Of a DNA stretch of 64,000 nt, positions 1-12,899 are shown piece by piece. Location: positions 58,905,267 to 58,969,266 of the forward strand of contig OX235270.1 of assembly GCA_944472135.2 (NCBI GenBank), in the 5' to 3' direction. A program made the position numbers and the translations under genes. Origin of the DNA: Trichobilharzia regenti. Its lineage: Eukaryota > Platyhelminthes > Trematoda > Strigeidida > Schistosomatidae. The notes under the pieces are model-generated. The model saw only the letters and a list, made by a program, of their open reading frames with translations, did no database searches and was not told where the DNA came from. The first letter of the stretch is position 1. Every line of letters begins with the position of its first letter.

Positions 1-2152
1 AAAACAAGCATTTTTGTCTTTCACAAGGACAGCAAAGCATTTTTAACGAGTCATTATCAGTTATCTCCGGAATGACGGAGTTACTGAATGCTGACAAAAC
101 AAAAGCGAAAAAGGTAGAGCTGAATAGAGTGCGTGACAAAGTTTATCACTTACTAACCATCATCTTTTCTCCTCCTAATATAATAGAAGCTTTTAGTTTC
201 TATAAACACATCTGTTTCATGCCACTAATTTTGTTTGATACGTCCTTCAGTCTGTAAAAACCCTTGGGATTTCTAGCTGTAGCGTGACTGAGTAGGTTTG
301 ATTGACACCAAAATATCTCATAGTTCAATTGGAAAATTTTGTTTAAAGCGGAGTAAAGATAATATTTCTTCACTGAGTCGTCGGGTTTACATATTTTGGA
401 AAGTCTGTTCAGAGTTAGGTCCCCATTTTGATTTATTTTTGTTGATTTTATTTTGCGAATTATTGGATAAAATTAAATTTTATAGGGCTAAAGCCAATAA
501 ACCACTATATACTCATTTTTGAAATCATTTCTAAAACAGATGAGAAACTAGGTCACAAGGTAAGCATTAAGGAAAAACTATGATCTGCCTCTAAACAGCT
601 TTCTTGTTATTTTGGGACTTTCAGCTAGGAGGTAGTCGAGTTTCTGTATTCCACTGATTCTAGAAATCGCCTCTATTTCACTTGATTTTTGCTTGATTCA
701 ACTTGTTATTCAGCTGTTATTGTTCATCTTTCAAATTAAAATAAAAGGACAAATTTAAACACCGATTGAGGAAATTTTAGTTGCGGGGTTTGGTTCATAC
801 AATGTTTTAATATTACTTTGAGAAATATCGATGGAACTAATTTTAGAAGCCTATAAAATTCTCTGTTAGTGTTTTAGCTTCAGCTGAGAAAATTATCATG
901 GTTCATCAAGTACTTCTGCAGGGAATAAATCGCACATGAGTCTCAATTTTCGGTTGCTAGCCTACTGAATTATATCTGTCAACCTATGCCTAAGTATTCA
1001 TGTAAAACATATATCTTGAAATGTCTGCTTAAAAAAGAACTTGATAAGTACTATGCTCACGGAATAAGTCATCAGATTAGAACAGCTACCATTGTTTTAG
1101 CAATGTAGGCTCATTAGCGAGATTTTATTCCTGTGCTCTTTCTGCCAACAGGTGTCTAAGAGAACTAAAGAAATGAAACGTCAACCTCTCATAATCTTCA
1201 GCACTGTATTTTTTTAAAAGAAAATTGTAGTTGGGAATACTCCCCCCTCCCAGTGTTTTCAAACTGATTAAAAAATATAATGCTAAAATGAATTATCTTA
1301 CCTACGAGAAATGGAAGCTCTCTAGCTAATATAATAATAAACTGTTCGTTAACTTGAGTACCTTCTAAAAAGATAGTCTAATCATCTTAGTCAAAATGAA
1401 TTGATTGAAATAGATGGTTGTTCTGGTTAAATCAGAATCATGTTTTGCTAGGATTATTCACTTTTTATCATCAACATTTAAATTAAATTACAATCAAATA
1501 AAGTTCCTTCGTTAAATATATAAAAAAAAATATTAACAAAAAATAGCTTCTTCTGTATGGTCTTTGTGTTTTGCACGAGGCATTTGAGTGCTCTTCAAGT
1601 ATATCACATTTAGAGTCATTATTGCTTACTAGATACCGTTGTTGTTCATCATCATATCATAGTAAATTGTCAACTGTATAACCCATAATTCACGCATTCT
1701 TAAGCACCCAAATATGCCTAAAAACGTAGACTGTATTCGGAAAAAGATCCGACAGATAGGATTGTTTCACAGTCTAACATAATCAACGACAAAAGATAAC
1801 ACGAGATTAATGACCGAAGTTCAAATCATAGACCGTTATGTTATTTATTAGTGAATTAAATTGAGTGAAAATTTCTCAGAAGAGAAACCTCCACTTTTCT
1901 TACCAGAAAATTTACATATATTTACTTTCTGAGCATGTCACTGTCTTTTTTCCAAATTATTATGTAAAAAATATCAACAAGTGAAGCTAACAAATCAGCA
2001 GTTAAATCAAAATGATCATTATCTTCCAATTATTCGTATCAAATTATAATAGCGTTAATCTATATTCCCTAGGATTCCTAGTGAGACTTAGAGCCTCAAC
2101 TGGATACCGTTCTCTGCGATTCTCTTTAGCTTTATCTCCAATTGCCCATCAG
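1..2152. other. AT-rich non-coding stretch
   Basis: No reading frame here has domain-like composition, and I recognise no RNA gene or repeat. Short open frames at 72-257 and 298-522 have no recognisable motif and no convincing splice sites. Treated as intergenic DNA. Confidence 0.5.
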
Positions 2153-3110
2153 CTTTCGTTTCCTCGCCATACGGTCTCAACCATGTATAACCACAACACC
2201 TGACTCGTCATTCACCATTCGCGTCCAACTCCATACCTAGTAGGTCATTTCACTCAGACATCTCCTCAATCTGTGTCCGATCAGTCTTCACTTCCATATT
2301 TATATTGGTTTGGAAAATAGGTTCTAAGTCGGTTTGCTCCAGTTCACTGTTCCGTCATGCTTATTCTCTCTGGTCGAACATCTGACCTTCAATATTCTGC
2401 AAAGCCACCTGCTGATAAAATGTGTGACGGCTGTTGGGTGTGTATTCGTTGACGAGTGTGGCAAGTCTCTGAACCATATAGAAGGACTGACCTGACATCA
2501 GTGTTGAAAATCCGAATTTTGTTGCACATGTTGATTGCAGGAGATTGTCACAGTGATTTCAGAGTAATGGAGGTCTGCGTTGCTTTCCTCATTTTGTCCT
2601 GACTGTCACTGACATTTTCATCCATGTCAGCTCTAGGTGGAACGATGCTGCTGAGATTGTAAAAGAAAGAAGTGACTTCGTTTAGGTTTATTCTCTCATT
2701 GGTGAATGATGCTTGTTGGTGTTTTTGTTGACTGAGTATAGTCATCAACTTTGTTTTCTCTATTTTCACTTGAATTCCTGTCTTTGTTGTTAGCCTCTTC
2801 TGTCAACCACTTCGTTTCCACCTTCAGATCTTCCGGTTTTTGTGACACTAAAAATCAACTATTTTTGAAATTCAGATCCTCTAAAGCCATTTTGTTGGTC
2901 CAGCATATGCCCGTCTTCTCTCTACTAGATGAGTATTGCATGATCCGGTGCACCTCAATCATGATTATCATCGGTGATAGAAGGAAGCCCTCTCTTATTT
3001 CTGTCTTCAACTCGAAGGCTTCACTGAACTCTCCGTTATGAATCACTTGACATGAGGCATCATCATAAAGCTGTTGAATGAGGTTTATAAAAAGTCCACC
3101 AGACGTCTAT
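2153..3110 (-). mobile_element. RTE-clade LINE fragment (family A), antisense
   Basis: Reading the minus strand from 3,046 down gives reverse-transcriptase-like text: a TEIREGFLLSP block matching the RTE pattern GVRQGCLLSP, then near 2,769-2,548 KIEKTK, SFFYNLSSIV and DMDENVSDSQDKMRKA, which match the region after the RT palm in RTE/SR2-type elements. Further down, [17 protein letters not shown] (2,520-2,450) is the usual start of the C-terminal region. Frames are broken and the 5' end is missing, so this is a dead 5'-truncated copy. Bases 2,153-2,680 are almost identical to 16,819-17,346. Confidence 0.75.
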
Positions 3111-3141
3111 AAACCTCATTCAGCAGCCAAATGATGATGCC
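3056..3141. repeat. Short imperfect palindrome at edge of LINE fragment
   Basis: Bases 3,056-3,089 and 3,108-3,141 are inverted copies of one another (34 nt arms with a few mismatches) separated by an 18 nt loop. Both arms contain GAATGAGGTTTATA or its complement. The sequence belongs to the LINE open frame just upstream of the truncated RT block, so it looks like a fold-back made at insertion. Confidence 0.8.
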
Positions 3142-5539
3142 ATATGCCAAGAGGTTCATAATGAAACGCTCAGTGAAATACTTGAAGCCTTTATTCAAGT
3201 TATTGACATATACAGTGTTAAAACCTTTTAGAATAACTACGTCTTTTAGATTGTTAGGATTCCATTCATTTCAGCTAGAAAAAAATCTATGACCTTCAAT
3301 GCGTATATTTTTCATCTCCTTTAAATATAATATCAGAGGTTTGACAAAATAGTTTAAAAAATTCTATCAAGTCTCAACGCTTCACTGACGATTCGTTGGA
3401 ACTCGCACCATAGATAAATATGTAGTACAATGTTTCATTTCACTTTCTAAACAAACTGTTACCAATTAAAACGAACAACTTATTCTGAATCAGTTATACT
3501 TATGATCAAAGTATTCCATGGTAAAATGAGTAAAGTTATGCCGTAACAGACATCTTTTTTTGTTAGATTTCTAATGGTTTGATATTTGTTGATAATGCCA
3601 TATGCAAATCAATTTCTCCTCTGAAAACAGGCAAAATAAATTTGTTTCACTCCTTGTAAACATATTACTGTCTAATGATAATAATAAAATTCATATAATA
3701 GAAGTTTTATACTCACAACATAACCTACATAATTTGTTTACCGATTAATGTTGTTACCGCTAAGCATTTCTAAAATCAAATGTTCTGCTCATGTGGGGTT
3801 GGGTACATTAGTCTTAAATGAAGGTCGTCTAGTGCCACCAATAACATCTTCCACTACAGATCAGCAGAAGTGGAAGCAAATTTTTCAACACATTCTCAAA
3901 CGATGTATCTCACTGTATATATCAAAGAGTATTGCAGGAGGTATTAAGAAAAGTTTTTAATATAACGAGTCATGTTTTATAAAAAAAAGTTACTTTTCCA
4001 TTCATTTTCCTTGTTAACTTTTCAATAGTTAAATGATTTGACCCAAATATTTAATTGTTCTCACTTGGCCTTTAGTTAATTTTCACCTCAATCTTTAACT
4101 TTCATATTAATACTTCACTTCATATTTCACTGATAACTGTACACTCAAACCGTTATTTACATTTATATTCTGTAAGTAAAGTCTTACTTATTTCATCAAG
4201 TTTATGATGTCAAATTTCAAAGTCTTGACTATTTCTTTTTTTATTTTCATTTTATTTCCTCTGCTGAAACCTAATTAGTGTTTTATTATTGTGGAAACTG
4301 TATTTTCATTCCCTGCCTCTAGTTCTAATTATGTTTGACTGGACAGACTTTGACGATGAGACTGCTAACAACATTTGGTGTACTGAAGTCTTTTACTCAC
4401 GGGATAAGTTAATGATGTCTCAAAAAGACAAATATATTTTTTAAAAGAAAGCTGCAAGTAATACACGAACACTGATGATTTAGTGTTCCGACATTTTCAT
4501 TGCAGAAATTCTTATCACTCTCACTAAAACAGTACTTGGGAAGAGTAATAAAGCCGATTCACTGTTATGGTGGGTATAGGAAACGAATTAGTGAAGAAAA
4601 TCAGCTCTTAGCTATTTTAAAAGTAACTCATAAGAGTGAAGCGATTCGTCTTTAATTTGTAATGCTTGACAACAAAGAACTTCAAACTTCCCGTCAGTTA
4701 ATAAACTGGAAGTTAACATATCTTTGTTTTAAATGAAACATGGCGAAAATTGTATAGAGTTGGCCACCTTTGAATGACTTGCAGTTAAAATCATTAAGTT
4801 TGTTCCTTAGCTTTCATATTGCTAAACTCACTTTTCGCAGTTCACTGAATCCTAACTGAAATTAGAAGAAGATTTTTATGTGTTCTTAAATGAAAATCAT
4901 TATAATTTATTTATTTCTATTTAGTCTAGTTTATGTTAAATGTCAAGGGATAATCTCAGTCCGCTGTATTGCTCTGAAACACGAAAAAAAAATAATGAAA
5001 ACGAAAACACCTGGTCCATTATTATTTTCGTGATTTTTGGCAATTAACTGATTAATACTCAAAGACAGGACGAAGCCTTCTTGTCAAATGTCAGTGGTAA
5101 TGGACGTCAGTTAAGCGTCGACTTGCATTCAACTCGTGTAAATCAATTTGACATCGCTAGTCACTGTGCACTTATGATTATTTTTTGGGGATCCAAACAA
5201 AGGAATTTGAGGTTCATGGGGTTTTAACATACATTTATAAGGTGCGAATTCCGTGACTTGCGATAGAAAACAATAACTGTACCATTCCACGGTGGGTGAT
5301 GAACTAGTTGCACTAGTTGGCACTAATTGGTTTCACGAGTTATGAACTCTAAAGTCCTTGAAAAATCAACCTGATGAACTTTGAAATCCATGACGAAATA
5401 ATGCCCATTCAAAATCAATTCAGTAGTATTTTACTCAAATAAATTCATCATAACTTATAGATCACATATGAAATGAAAGACTTTGTTTCATCTTTACTGA
5501 TGAAGCACTATGATAAATATATTCATCAAACATCTGTAC
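3142..5539. other. Non-coding stretch
   Basis: AT-rich DNA without a recognised gene, RNA or repeat family. A frame at 3,748-3,960 has weak acceptor-like and donor-like sites but no known motif and is not called. Confidence 0.4.
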
Positions 5540-6870
5540 AATCTCTCCTAGTTAACCGGTTCGCTAGTTTTTTTCGATTGCCATAAGGCCTGTGAAAGAG
5601 GGAGGCTCTGGAGAGGCAATAGCCATGCAACCCTGCAAATCACGGAACATAAATCATCCGCGAAATCCAGATCTTCTAGAGTTTTATCAGTGGTCCCACG
5701 TATTCCCGTATTCTCACTCCCAACGTACAGTCTGGCACATAATCCAGTCAATCACAATTAAGAATATTACTGGTGATAAAAGTCAGCCAGCTTTGTCTTA
5801 CTCCCGTATGCACTTCAAATGCCTCACTGAGTTTTCAGCTGTGGATCACCTAACAAGTGGCATTCAGATATGAGGTTGATAAAGACTGGGACACTGCACA
5901 CCAGAGTGTTGAAGTAGTTTCTAAATTACCTCTTGGTTAACGCTTTCTAAAGAAGGCGTTTTCGATGTCGATGATGTTAAAGAAGATGTTTGACCCCGAT
6001 CTATTCTTTGTTCGAAGATGATTCGTAGAGATGCATTTTGCCCCGCAATTGATTCGCCCTTTCTGAATCCAGCTTTATTCGGCTGGTTGAGTTTTGCATC
6101 CAATCCGTCTTTTGTTCTCTCCTGGATCAGGTGACTTAGTATTTTACTCGCAAGAGAGCAAGAGAATTCTTTCACACCAGTTCACGCAGAGTGAGGCATG
6201 AGTCGCCCTCCTTTGATAGCTTGACAAGGTAGCCTTTCTTCCAATCGGTAGTCACCTTTCCTTCTTTTCGAACCTTTTTCAATAATAGAGTAAGCACATC
6301 TGCCCCTTCCCGGACGTCAAGAGTTTGATCGCACTCAGGATTTATGCTTTTCGTTGGAGGACTGATGTCCACTGGTAGAAAGTCCTGTTAGTGCTCTTGG
6401 TGGTAAGGGTGGGAGTTGTATTCCTGGGCGAGTTGCAAGTGATGGTCGATTTAACAGTCCTTTGGAGCGATCAGCACATTGTTTCTCCTGTCTCTCGTTT
6501 TTGGTAGTTCGCTTCCCTTGAACGTCTCTCATTGGTTTCATCATCTAGGTTGATCTCATTCCGGATACAGACTTGGTTATCTGATATAATGTCCTGAGAT
6601 TCCTTTTGCCTGTGTCTTCTTCTGCTTCAGTTACTAATATGTCGTAGAAATGTCTTTTGTCTTCCATAGTACTCTTCTTTACTGCTTTATTCAGTTCAGT
6701 GTACACTGAACTCAGCTTTTCCTTCTGTAGCCCATCTTTGCATCTGTGCATCTTCTTCTTTAACACCCACCCCCTCTCTTCTATCAGCTTCCAGGTATCC
6801 GTTGAGAGCTATTCCTTGTCTTGCCTCCTCTTTCTTCCTGAAACAGTTGTAAACGTTTCCTTGAATATCA
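5540..6870 (-). mobile_element. RTE-clade LINE fragment (family A), RT region
   Basis: The minus strand, read downwards from about 6,862, first gives the linker between endonuclease and RT (a NKAVKKSTMEDKRHFY block, then RTLYQITKSVSGMRST). It then gives VRKEGKVTTDWKKGYLVKLSKEGD and NKAGFRKGESIAGQ, which are the RT fingers, and finally LEDLDFADDL near 5,660, the catalytic FADD palm motif. The order and motifs are those of RTE/SR2-like elements. Several frameshifts and stops break the frame. The endonuclease end and the 3' end are absent. Confidence 0.8.
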
Positions 6871-7745
6871 GAAATCAGTACAAAATAATATACGCTCGTA
6901 CAACCAAGTATAGGAACTCAACGATACCATATTTGGCCCGTGTTCTAAGTGACAGAGACAGTGTTAAGCGCGAAACCTAGGACTTGCTTTGTTGTTAATA
7001 ACTTAATTTTGGCCCTTTTATTTCTCCCTTATACACTCTTATTTGTATTCTATGGTGAACAACCTTCTTAAACACACTTAGCTACCTAAAATTAATAACA
7101 TTGGCTTACTTTTTTATACTTTATTCTATTCCTTCTTTTGTGTATCTACTGGTCCCGACTATATTATCACTATGAGTATTACAAAATTGTCCTGTCATTG
7201 ACCATCATGTATTATTGTTTTGTGATTGTATTTTTGTTCGGCAATATTAAACTGACAATCTTGGTAGTGAACGCCGTTATCACCATCCTAAAACTTTGTG
7301 TTATGCATGATTACTCACACTACCACTACAAACACCGCATTAGTGATGACAATCAAAAACCTGAAATGTTTATTTTATGATTCTTAAGTGTTGTTCAATC
7401 AAATTAACTGATCATCTTGGCTATAAACATTCTTAATAACATTTCATAACTTCTTGTATGATTATAGCTGTTACTGTTCACCACGCATACACATATCATA
7501 GCTTCCACTACCCAATACTGAAATATTATTTAATATTGTTGTTTATTTTCCTTTCTACTTGGTAATTTATTTTGCATTTTTTGTTATTTTTGTGTGTCAT
7601 TTGTTTCTTGTTGTTGTTTTTTATAATTATTTTTTGAAATACTCCTTTTAAATGCTTGATAAATTAGATGCAATATTGTATATATGTGCTGAAAATTCCA
7701 CACTGTACCACTAGTACTGTTTCTGGAATAAAGCAAATTATTATT
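6871..7745 (+). mobile_element. 3' end of a CR1-like LINE
   Basis: An open C-terminus at 6,870-6,980 reads YARTTKYRNSTIPYLARV and ends at a stop at 6,978. The same C-terminus appears on the minus strand near 8,673-8,876 and 63,754-64,000. A long 3' UTR follows and ends near 7,687-7,745 with GCTGAAAATTCCACACTGTA, a TGGAATAAAGC polyadenylation-like box and a short ATT repeat. Three independent copies with this structure support a CR1/Jockey-type LINE 3' end. It abuts an oppositely oriented RTE copy. Confidence 0.7.
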
Positions 7746-7762
7746 ACATCATCTTCAGAGAG

Positions 7763-8095
7763 CTAGTTACAATGTCCTTCCACACAGGTTTCTTCAGTGA
7801 GATACCACGTAGTTTTTCCGACTTTGCTCTGATCTGTATTGAAAGTTCCCCTTGTAGTTTTGTCCTTCAGATGCAAAAAGGGAACGTCTAGTTCAGATTT
7901 CTGTTCTATGGTGAATTGTAAAGAAGGATGGCAGTTGTTAAATCTAAACAAGACATCATCAAGAATCATATTCTTATCGCAGATAGCGAAAGTTCTGTGT
8001 ACACATGTCTCATAAATGTGAAAATGACCAATGTTTTGATTAAGTTGAGTTATCAACCTTTGCCGGTAACGTACATGGAATATACAAATAACCAA
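7763..8095 (-). mobile_element. Penelope-like element fragment (RT thumb)
   Basis: The minus-strand frame contains DDVLFRFNNCHPSLQFTIEQ and DVPFLHL, matching the conserved FNxAHPxIxFTxE and PFLDV stretch after the catalytic YxDD motif in Penelope-like RTs. Only about 110 codons remain and there is no catalytic motif. Confidence 0.65.
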
Positions 8096-8219
8096 TTTTT
8101 ATAGTTGGGTGCCTATCTCTGGGAGGAAGATCCTAATTCAGTTGCTCTGCTTCAGGATAAAAAACATTTGTTGTTCTGATTGCGTTGGATCAGAACTTGA
8201 CTTCCTAAAAGCCACGCCC

Positions 8220-8420
8220 GAACCGATTTATTGACAGAAACTTCAAAGATAAGCAGTCCAAACTTATCACCAACTCAGTTACAAAGAAAACTTTATTCAT
8301 GAACTTGGAATTCAAAGGTGATCAAGCTTCAGATATGCTCAAATAATAAATTCGTTGAAAAGAGTGTTTTTGCTGAATATTGTGTCCTTAAAATGCTACA
8401 ATGGGAATTATTAAATCATT
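8220..8420 (+). mobile_element. Penelope-like element fragment (linker before GIY-YIG)
   Basis: The plus strand reads FKDKQSKLITNSVTKKTLFM and NLEFKGDQASDML, corresponding to the Penelope segment between RT and GIY-YIG endonuclease. The frame then meets two stops. It is inverted relative to the RT fragment at 7,763-8,095, so the element was rearranged or two copies inserted. Confidence 0.55.
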
Positions 8421-8639
8421 GAAAAAGAGGATAGTAAAATAATGATAATAATGTATGTAGTTAAGATTATCTATCAGTCAACATTGAAAAATTTCAGGAA
8501 TAATATTACAGAATTGGTAATGACGGCTTTTATATGGCATTTGTAGTGACAGTGAAGTCATATGCATGTATACACAAAAAATTCTAAATAATAATGGTAA
8601 GGTTAGTGGCTAAGATTGTGAGTTAATTGGAGTATTGTC

Positions 8640-9900
8640 ACCATAGATTACAAATAGGAAACAATAAAAGGGCTAATTATTCAGCAAACAACATAGTAAT
8701 TCATTAGTTTCACGCTTTACATCGTCTCTATCCCACAGAACATGGGTTGAATATGGTATCGTTAAGTTTCTATGCTTGATAGTATGAGTATATAATCTTT
8801 TGTTCTGACTTCTGGTTCTACCAGTTGAGATACAAAGAGAGAGTTGAGAATAGAGGGGATGTTGAGGGATAGACAAAATGGATTCAGTCTGTCCATTTCT
8901 CGCATGAGTTTAAATGTATATCAACTGATGTAGTGACAATCTGATAAAGTGGCGCACCCCTTGCTCTACTGACAACCTTTAACAATTCTCAAAGTGATAT
9001 AGTCCTTTTTCAGTACCCCAGGAAAGACTAAGGCGGAGCAGTATAGTACAGTAGGTAAAATACAAGGGTTAACAAATTGTAAATGCACAGGTTGAGTGAT
9101 TCCAGATAGTTTTAGCTTCTTAATGTAATAGCTTAGACGGAACATTCTCTTGGAGATCGATGAAATATGGGATGACCAAGTAAGTTAAGAGGATAAAACA
9201 ATACCAAGGTATTTGGTGTTAGACTTGGTTTCTATTAAAGTCCCCTCTACGCTACAAGCATCGTGTGAACTAACCAGTAATTGTGTAACGACAAAAGACA
9301 AGAGTCAGGCAACAGATCCTTTATTTAGGAAATCAACACCTATTTATATATATTTCATGTACATTATTATATCTTATTGATGCAGGCAAACACAGTCTTC
9401 TGATTGGTTGTTTCTTACAGAAAGTTGACTTTGCATCTCTTTGTGGCTGTTTCTTGAATGTAAAATCATCTATATGTTAACTTTATCTGCCTACGCCAAG
9501 TTTGCTGTGATTGGTTGTTGAATCAGTCTTGTTTATACTTTCTCACCATCAATATTTGCGACATACCCATTGACGTAAGATGCTGTCTACCATTTTTGGC
9601 TAGCCTGCTCTCACCACAGTTGTAGATCACTTTTATATCTAAAGAAGAAGTCAACAGTCTGGCATTTCCATGGATTTAACGTAAGTCCATTTAGCCTAGA
9701 CCACTGACTGATGTCCAACAAAAAGCAATTAAGTATGCAACAGTCAGACTGAGACTTGACAGGAAGTGACACGATCAAATCATCAGCGTATTTGACGAAG
9801 TTTTTCTCGTTAGAAACAGGCAAGTTATGTAGGAAGAAAGAAAACAGAAAAGGAGAGAGGACAGCAAATATGTAAGAGGAAGAATAGATAGCCCGACCTT
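8640..9900 (-). mobile_element. CR1-like LINE fragment split by an LTR insertion
   Basis: The minus strand from about 9,880 reads SPFLFSFFLHNLPV and then FVKYADDLIVSLPVKSQS, an RT palm with an intact YADD motif, followed by WSRLNGLTLNPWKCQ. The frame is interrupted at 9,618 and resumes below 9,282 with LTWSSHISSISKRMFRLSYY and CILPTVLYCSALVFPG. It ends with the shared C-terminus SIPQHPLYSQLSLCISTGRT near 8,870. Stops and frameshifts make it a pseudo-element. Confidence 0.75.
9282..9618 (-). mobile_element. Candidate solo LTR
   Basis: This 337 bp block cleanly interrupts the CR1-like frame. Read on the minus strand it starts TGTGGTGAGAGCAGG and ends CGTTACACA, as expected for TG...CA termini. 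Inside it has a TATA-like GTATAAACAAG and a TAAATAAAGGATC polyadenylation-type box about 35 bp from its 3' end. Target-site duplications are not clear at the chosen ends, so the boundaries may be off by a few bases. Confidence 0.5.
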
Positions 9901-11240
9901 CAAACAGGCCACCAATATAATGTCAAGGTTGCAGATATGCGTTGCTAACGAGTGACATTACGCGAAAATCTCAAGTCCAAGAGTTCCTGCCGCCTGACTC
10001 CAACCATCTAACATTCTTTCCTTAGCTAGGGCACACTCTAAGACTTCTCTGAAATAACAAACACTTATGCACAGTACAATTTTATAAAACTTCCCTACCT
10101 ATACATTGAATAAAACACGTTCTGATTACTTTCGTGACTTTATGTCACGTTCTTAACAAATTGTCAAAGTTTTGCATTTCAAAGACAAAATTGTCCGCCG
10201 TTTATGTTATAGAATAATCTTTGTACTTGTGGAAGGCTATGTGCAAACTGACAGATGAAGTTATGATTCGAAGTCACGAAAACGTTCACTGAGAATGTTT
10301 ACACATGCATTTATTATTGCTGTTGAATAGAAAGAAATTGCACGCAGTAAACTCAAGCGATTTAAATTTTAATCAAAACTGTAATCAAATTAATACAACT
10401 ATTTTTTGCAGTAATCAATGATTATTTATATTGACTGAATAGAAGTTTTTGAAACTTCATTAAAAAATCCCTAAGCACTAAAGATTAGCAAACGCTTTTA
10501 GTATTGCGGCAACAATATTTTAAACGAAGTAGCAGTGTCCAGAAAAGTAAGCCAGTAGCTGAAGGATAAACACCTAAATTAGTGAGTTATACTTTCCTAA
10601 CATCTATTTCATGCGTATTAAATTGAGCATTCAAATGCCAATTTCGGATTGAAACCACTGAAGATCCAAAAGTGTGAAAAAAGTTATTCTCGTTGTCTCA
10701 GCTTACGTTGATTCGTGTAGGGCTTCATCAGTAGAATATTCATTATCAAGTAATTTTTTTTTGATTTATTAAATGTCACTACTGATTTGCTGAAGGAGTT
10801 TATGAAACACTAACGCTATTTATTGACCACCACAACTTTGTGTCACATTGAGTACCTTCAGTTAAATTTACAGTCCAAAGGAATAAGAACTGATTTTATG
10901 TAAATAATTCGTGGGTATGAATACCAATTATAAAACCTTTTAAAGGTTACGGCCAGATCTAGACAAAACAAAGTGAGATGAAACTATGCCAAAGAGTTCC
11001 TTCTTGTTTTTTCTCTTAAGCTTATCTAGTTCCGATTTCACTAAGATGTTGACAAATGACAGCTAAAATTAGAAAAAATATTAGGTTATAGTTATTTATT
11101 GTGTACGAAAATAATTTCTTTAAATTAAACGACAGTTCCTTCACTTTTGTTTTATAGATGAACCATTAAACAGAAATAACCTTTTTTAATAATGCAAAAC
11201 CCAACAAATTGTTAAATGTGTGCATTAAACACATCTACAG
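9901..11240. other. Non-coding stretch
   Basis: AT-rich DNA. I see no gene, RNA or recognisable repeat family here. Confidence 0.4.
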
Positions 11241-11244
11241 TTCA

Positions 11245-11335
11245 AACCAGGGCTTTCCAGTCACAACGAAAGCTCGTATACTATTCAGGCACTGGGACCC
11301 GATTCAGAGGCCATCCCATGAATTCTAACTTCTAC
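11245..11335 (+). repeat. Fragment of the hammerhead-type short repeat
   Basis: Contains CTCGTATACTATTCAGGCAC followed by TGGGACCCGATTCAGAGG. The first part recurs at about 13,150 and the second (GGGACCCGATC) at about 36,086, both within longer copies of the short repeat described at 35,912-36,275. Only the right-hand part is preserved. Confidence 0.5.
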
Positions 11336-11556
11336 CATTTCGTAATTTCAGTTCATTAAAGATGTTCAAATTATAATAATGATAACAAAGATAAAAGCGA
11401 ATAGAATTTCAACTAAAATTAGGGAAATTCTACAAAAATTCAGGATTATTCAAACCTAGGTGGCCAAGGTAATGATAATGTCTGAACTAACTTCTTTTGG
11501 ATGCATAAATTAGGCTTGTTAGTACGGATCCTCACAGCCTCAGCAGTATTTAGTAG

Positions 11557-12871
11557 TCAAACTCTTAAGGCAAAATTGAGATTCATAGGTATGCGGTAAG
11601 TGACCGTAAAAGCATGGTTAATGTCAATCTTGTGTTCTGTATCCATAAGATGAGATAGAATAGCGGTGCGAATAGATTTTGTTTGACCTTTGTGTAACCA
11701 CGCAGGGAGATGTTCGGAAATCCGAAGAGAAACATGCCTAATTGTACGACCTATGTAACCGGCTCCACAGGGGCAGTTAAATTGGTAGATACACATGGAA
11801 GAGGCAAAATGAGGCAATTTGCCTTTTACTCCCGAAAGCAAAAGAGGAGTAGTTTTGAAGACACAACATAATTCGGCAGCAGGTGATGCTCTTTTTACCT
11901 CACTTCGAAGGCGCTGTGTTAGTATCTCGCTGATGTTGTCCCCAAGGAACTGCATTTGTAAGAATAAGGCCTTTTTTGGAACTGTTGGTAACTTGGGCTG
12001 CTTTGGTTTCAGATTCATATTCTTATCAATAAACTTTTCTGGGTAACCATTTTCACGTAGCAACCGTTTAATATTGTTAATTTCCTCATCAAGACATTCA
12101 TCCGAGCAAATTGCTCCGGCTCTGTGAACCAAGAACTTTATTAGATTGCACTTGTATTTCAGGGGCACAAAGATGAGAAAATGTGTGTGCTGGCCTGTTG
12201 ATGTAGGTTTTCTATAAACACCTCTTCTTATTATGTCATCCTGTTTTCTGGTCATAAGGACGTCTGAAAACGAAATACTAGAGTCTTTCTTTCTCAGTAG
12301 TAAAATTTATTGCAGGATGTACCTCATTAAATTTATCAAGGATGCTCTTCGCTTCCTTCTCGTTTTTCATAATCAAAAAAATATCATCCATGTACCGACA
12401 ACAGAATTCGAGTTCATTAATAACATCCTTCAAAGGCCTATTTTCTAGTTTCGCAAGGAAAATGTCGTCTAGAATAGGTCCTGGTGGTGACCCCATTGCC
12501 ACACCGTCAATTTGTCTATATAGTTCCTTATTAAATAAAAAGTGGACATTCATTGTACATTTCAAGAGAAGCTCTTTCATAAAAGATATAGGAATGCCAA
12601 CATCGATGTTTCGTCTTTCGAGTTCTTCGCATACAAAGTCCACCGCTTCAATAAGTGGTACATTGGTGAATAAGAAAGACACGTCAAATAATATCAGGAA
12701 TTTGTTATCAACATTTAAATCTCTTATCCTTTCAACAAGTCCAAAAGTAACCTTTACACTGTGTTTCACAAACCCAGTATAAAGAGGCTGTAAAAGTTTG
12801 ACTAGCCATTTGGCTACAGGATGGTATGGTGAATTTAACATATCTAATTCGTAATTTAGCGCGATCACCAA
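11557..12871 (-). mobile_element. Penelope-like element, RT plus GIY-YIG, frameshifted
   Basis: The first frame (12,871-12,278) includes LYRQIDGVAMGSPPGPILDD and the catalytic CCRYMDDIFL, both typical of Penelope RTs. It continues through FNEVHPAINFTTEKER, where a frameshift near 12,280 moves the reading to the frame at 12,255-11,557. That part carries RGVYRKPTSTGQ, the RT-endonuclease linker, and a GIY-YIG nuclease start YQFNCPCGAGYIGRTIRHVS with downstream LRISEHLPAW. N-terminal RT sequence is missing. This is one of the best preserved Penelope copies here, but it is not intact. Confidence 0.9.
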
Positions 12872-12899
12872 CCACTGTCATCGTTGGGAACTCCATCTT

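Noticed and set aside
3748..3960. Possible exon on the plus strand
   Set aside because: Weak splice-like sites and a plausible-looking peptide, but no recognised family, no neighbouring exon and no supporting pattern.
12342..12782. Plus-strand open frame of 146 codons
   Set aside because: It is the complement of the Penelope RT on the minus strand and has no motif of its own.
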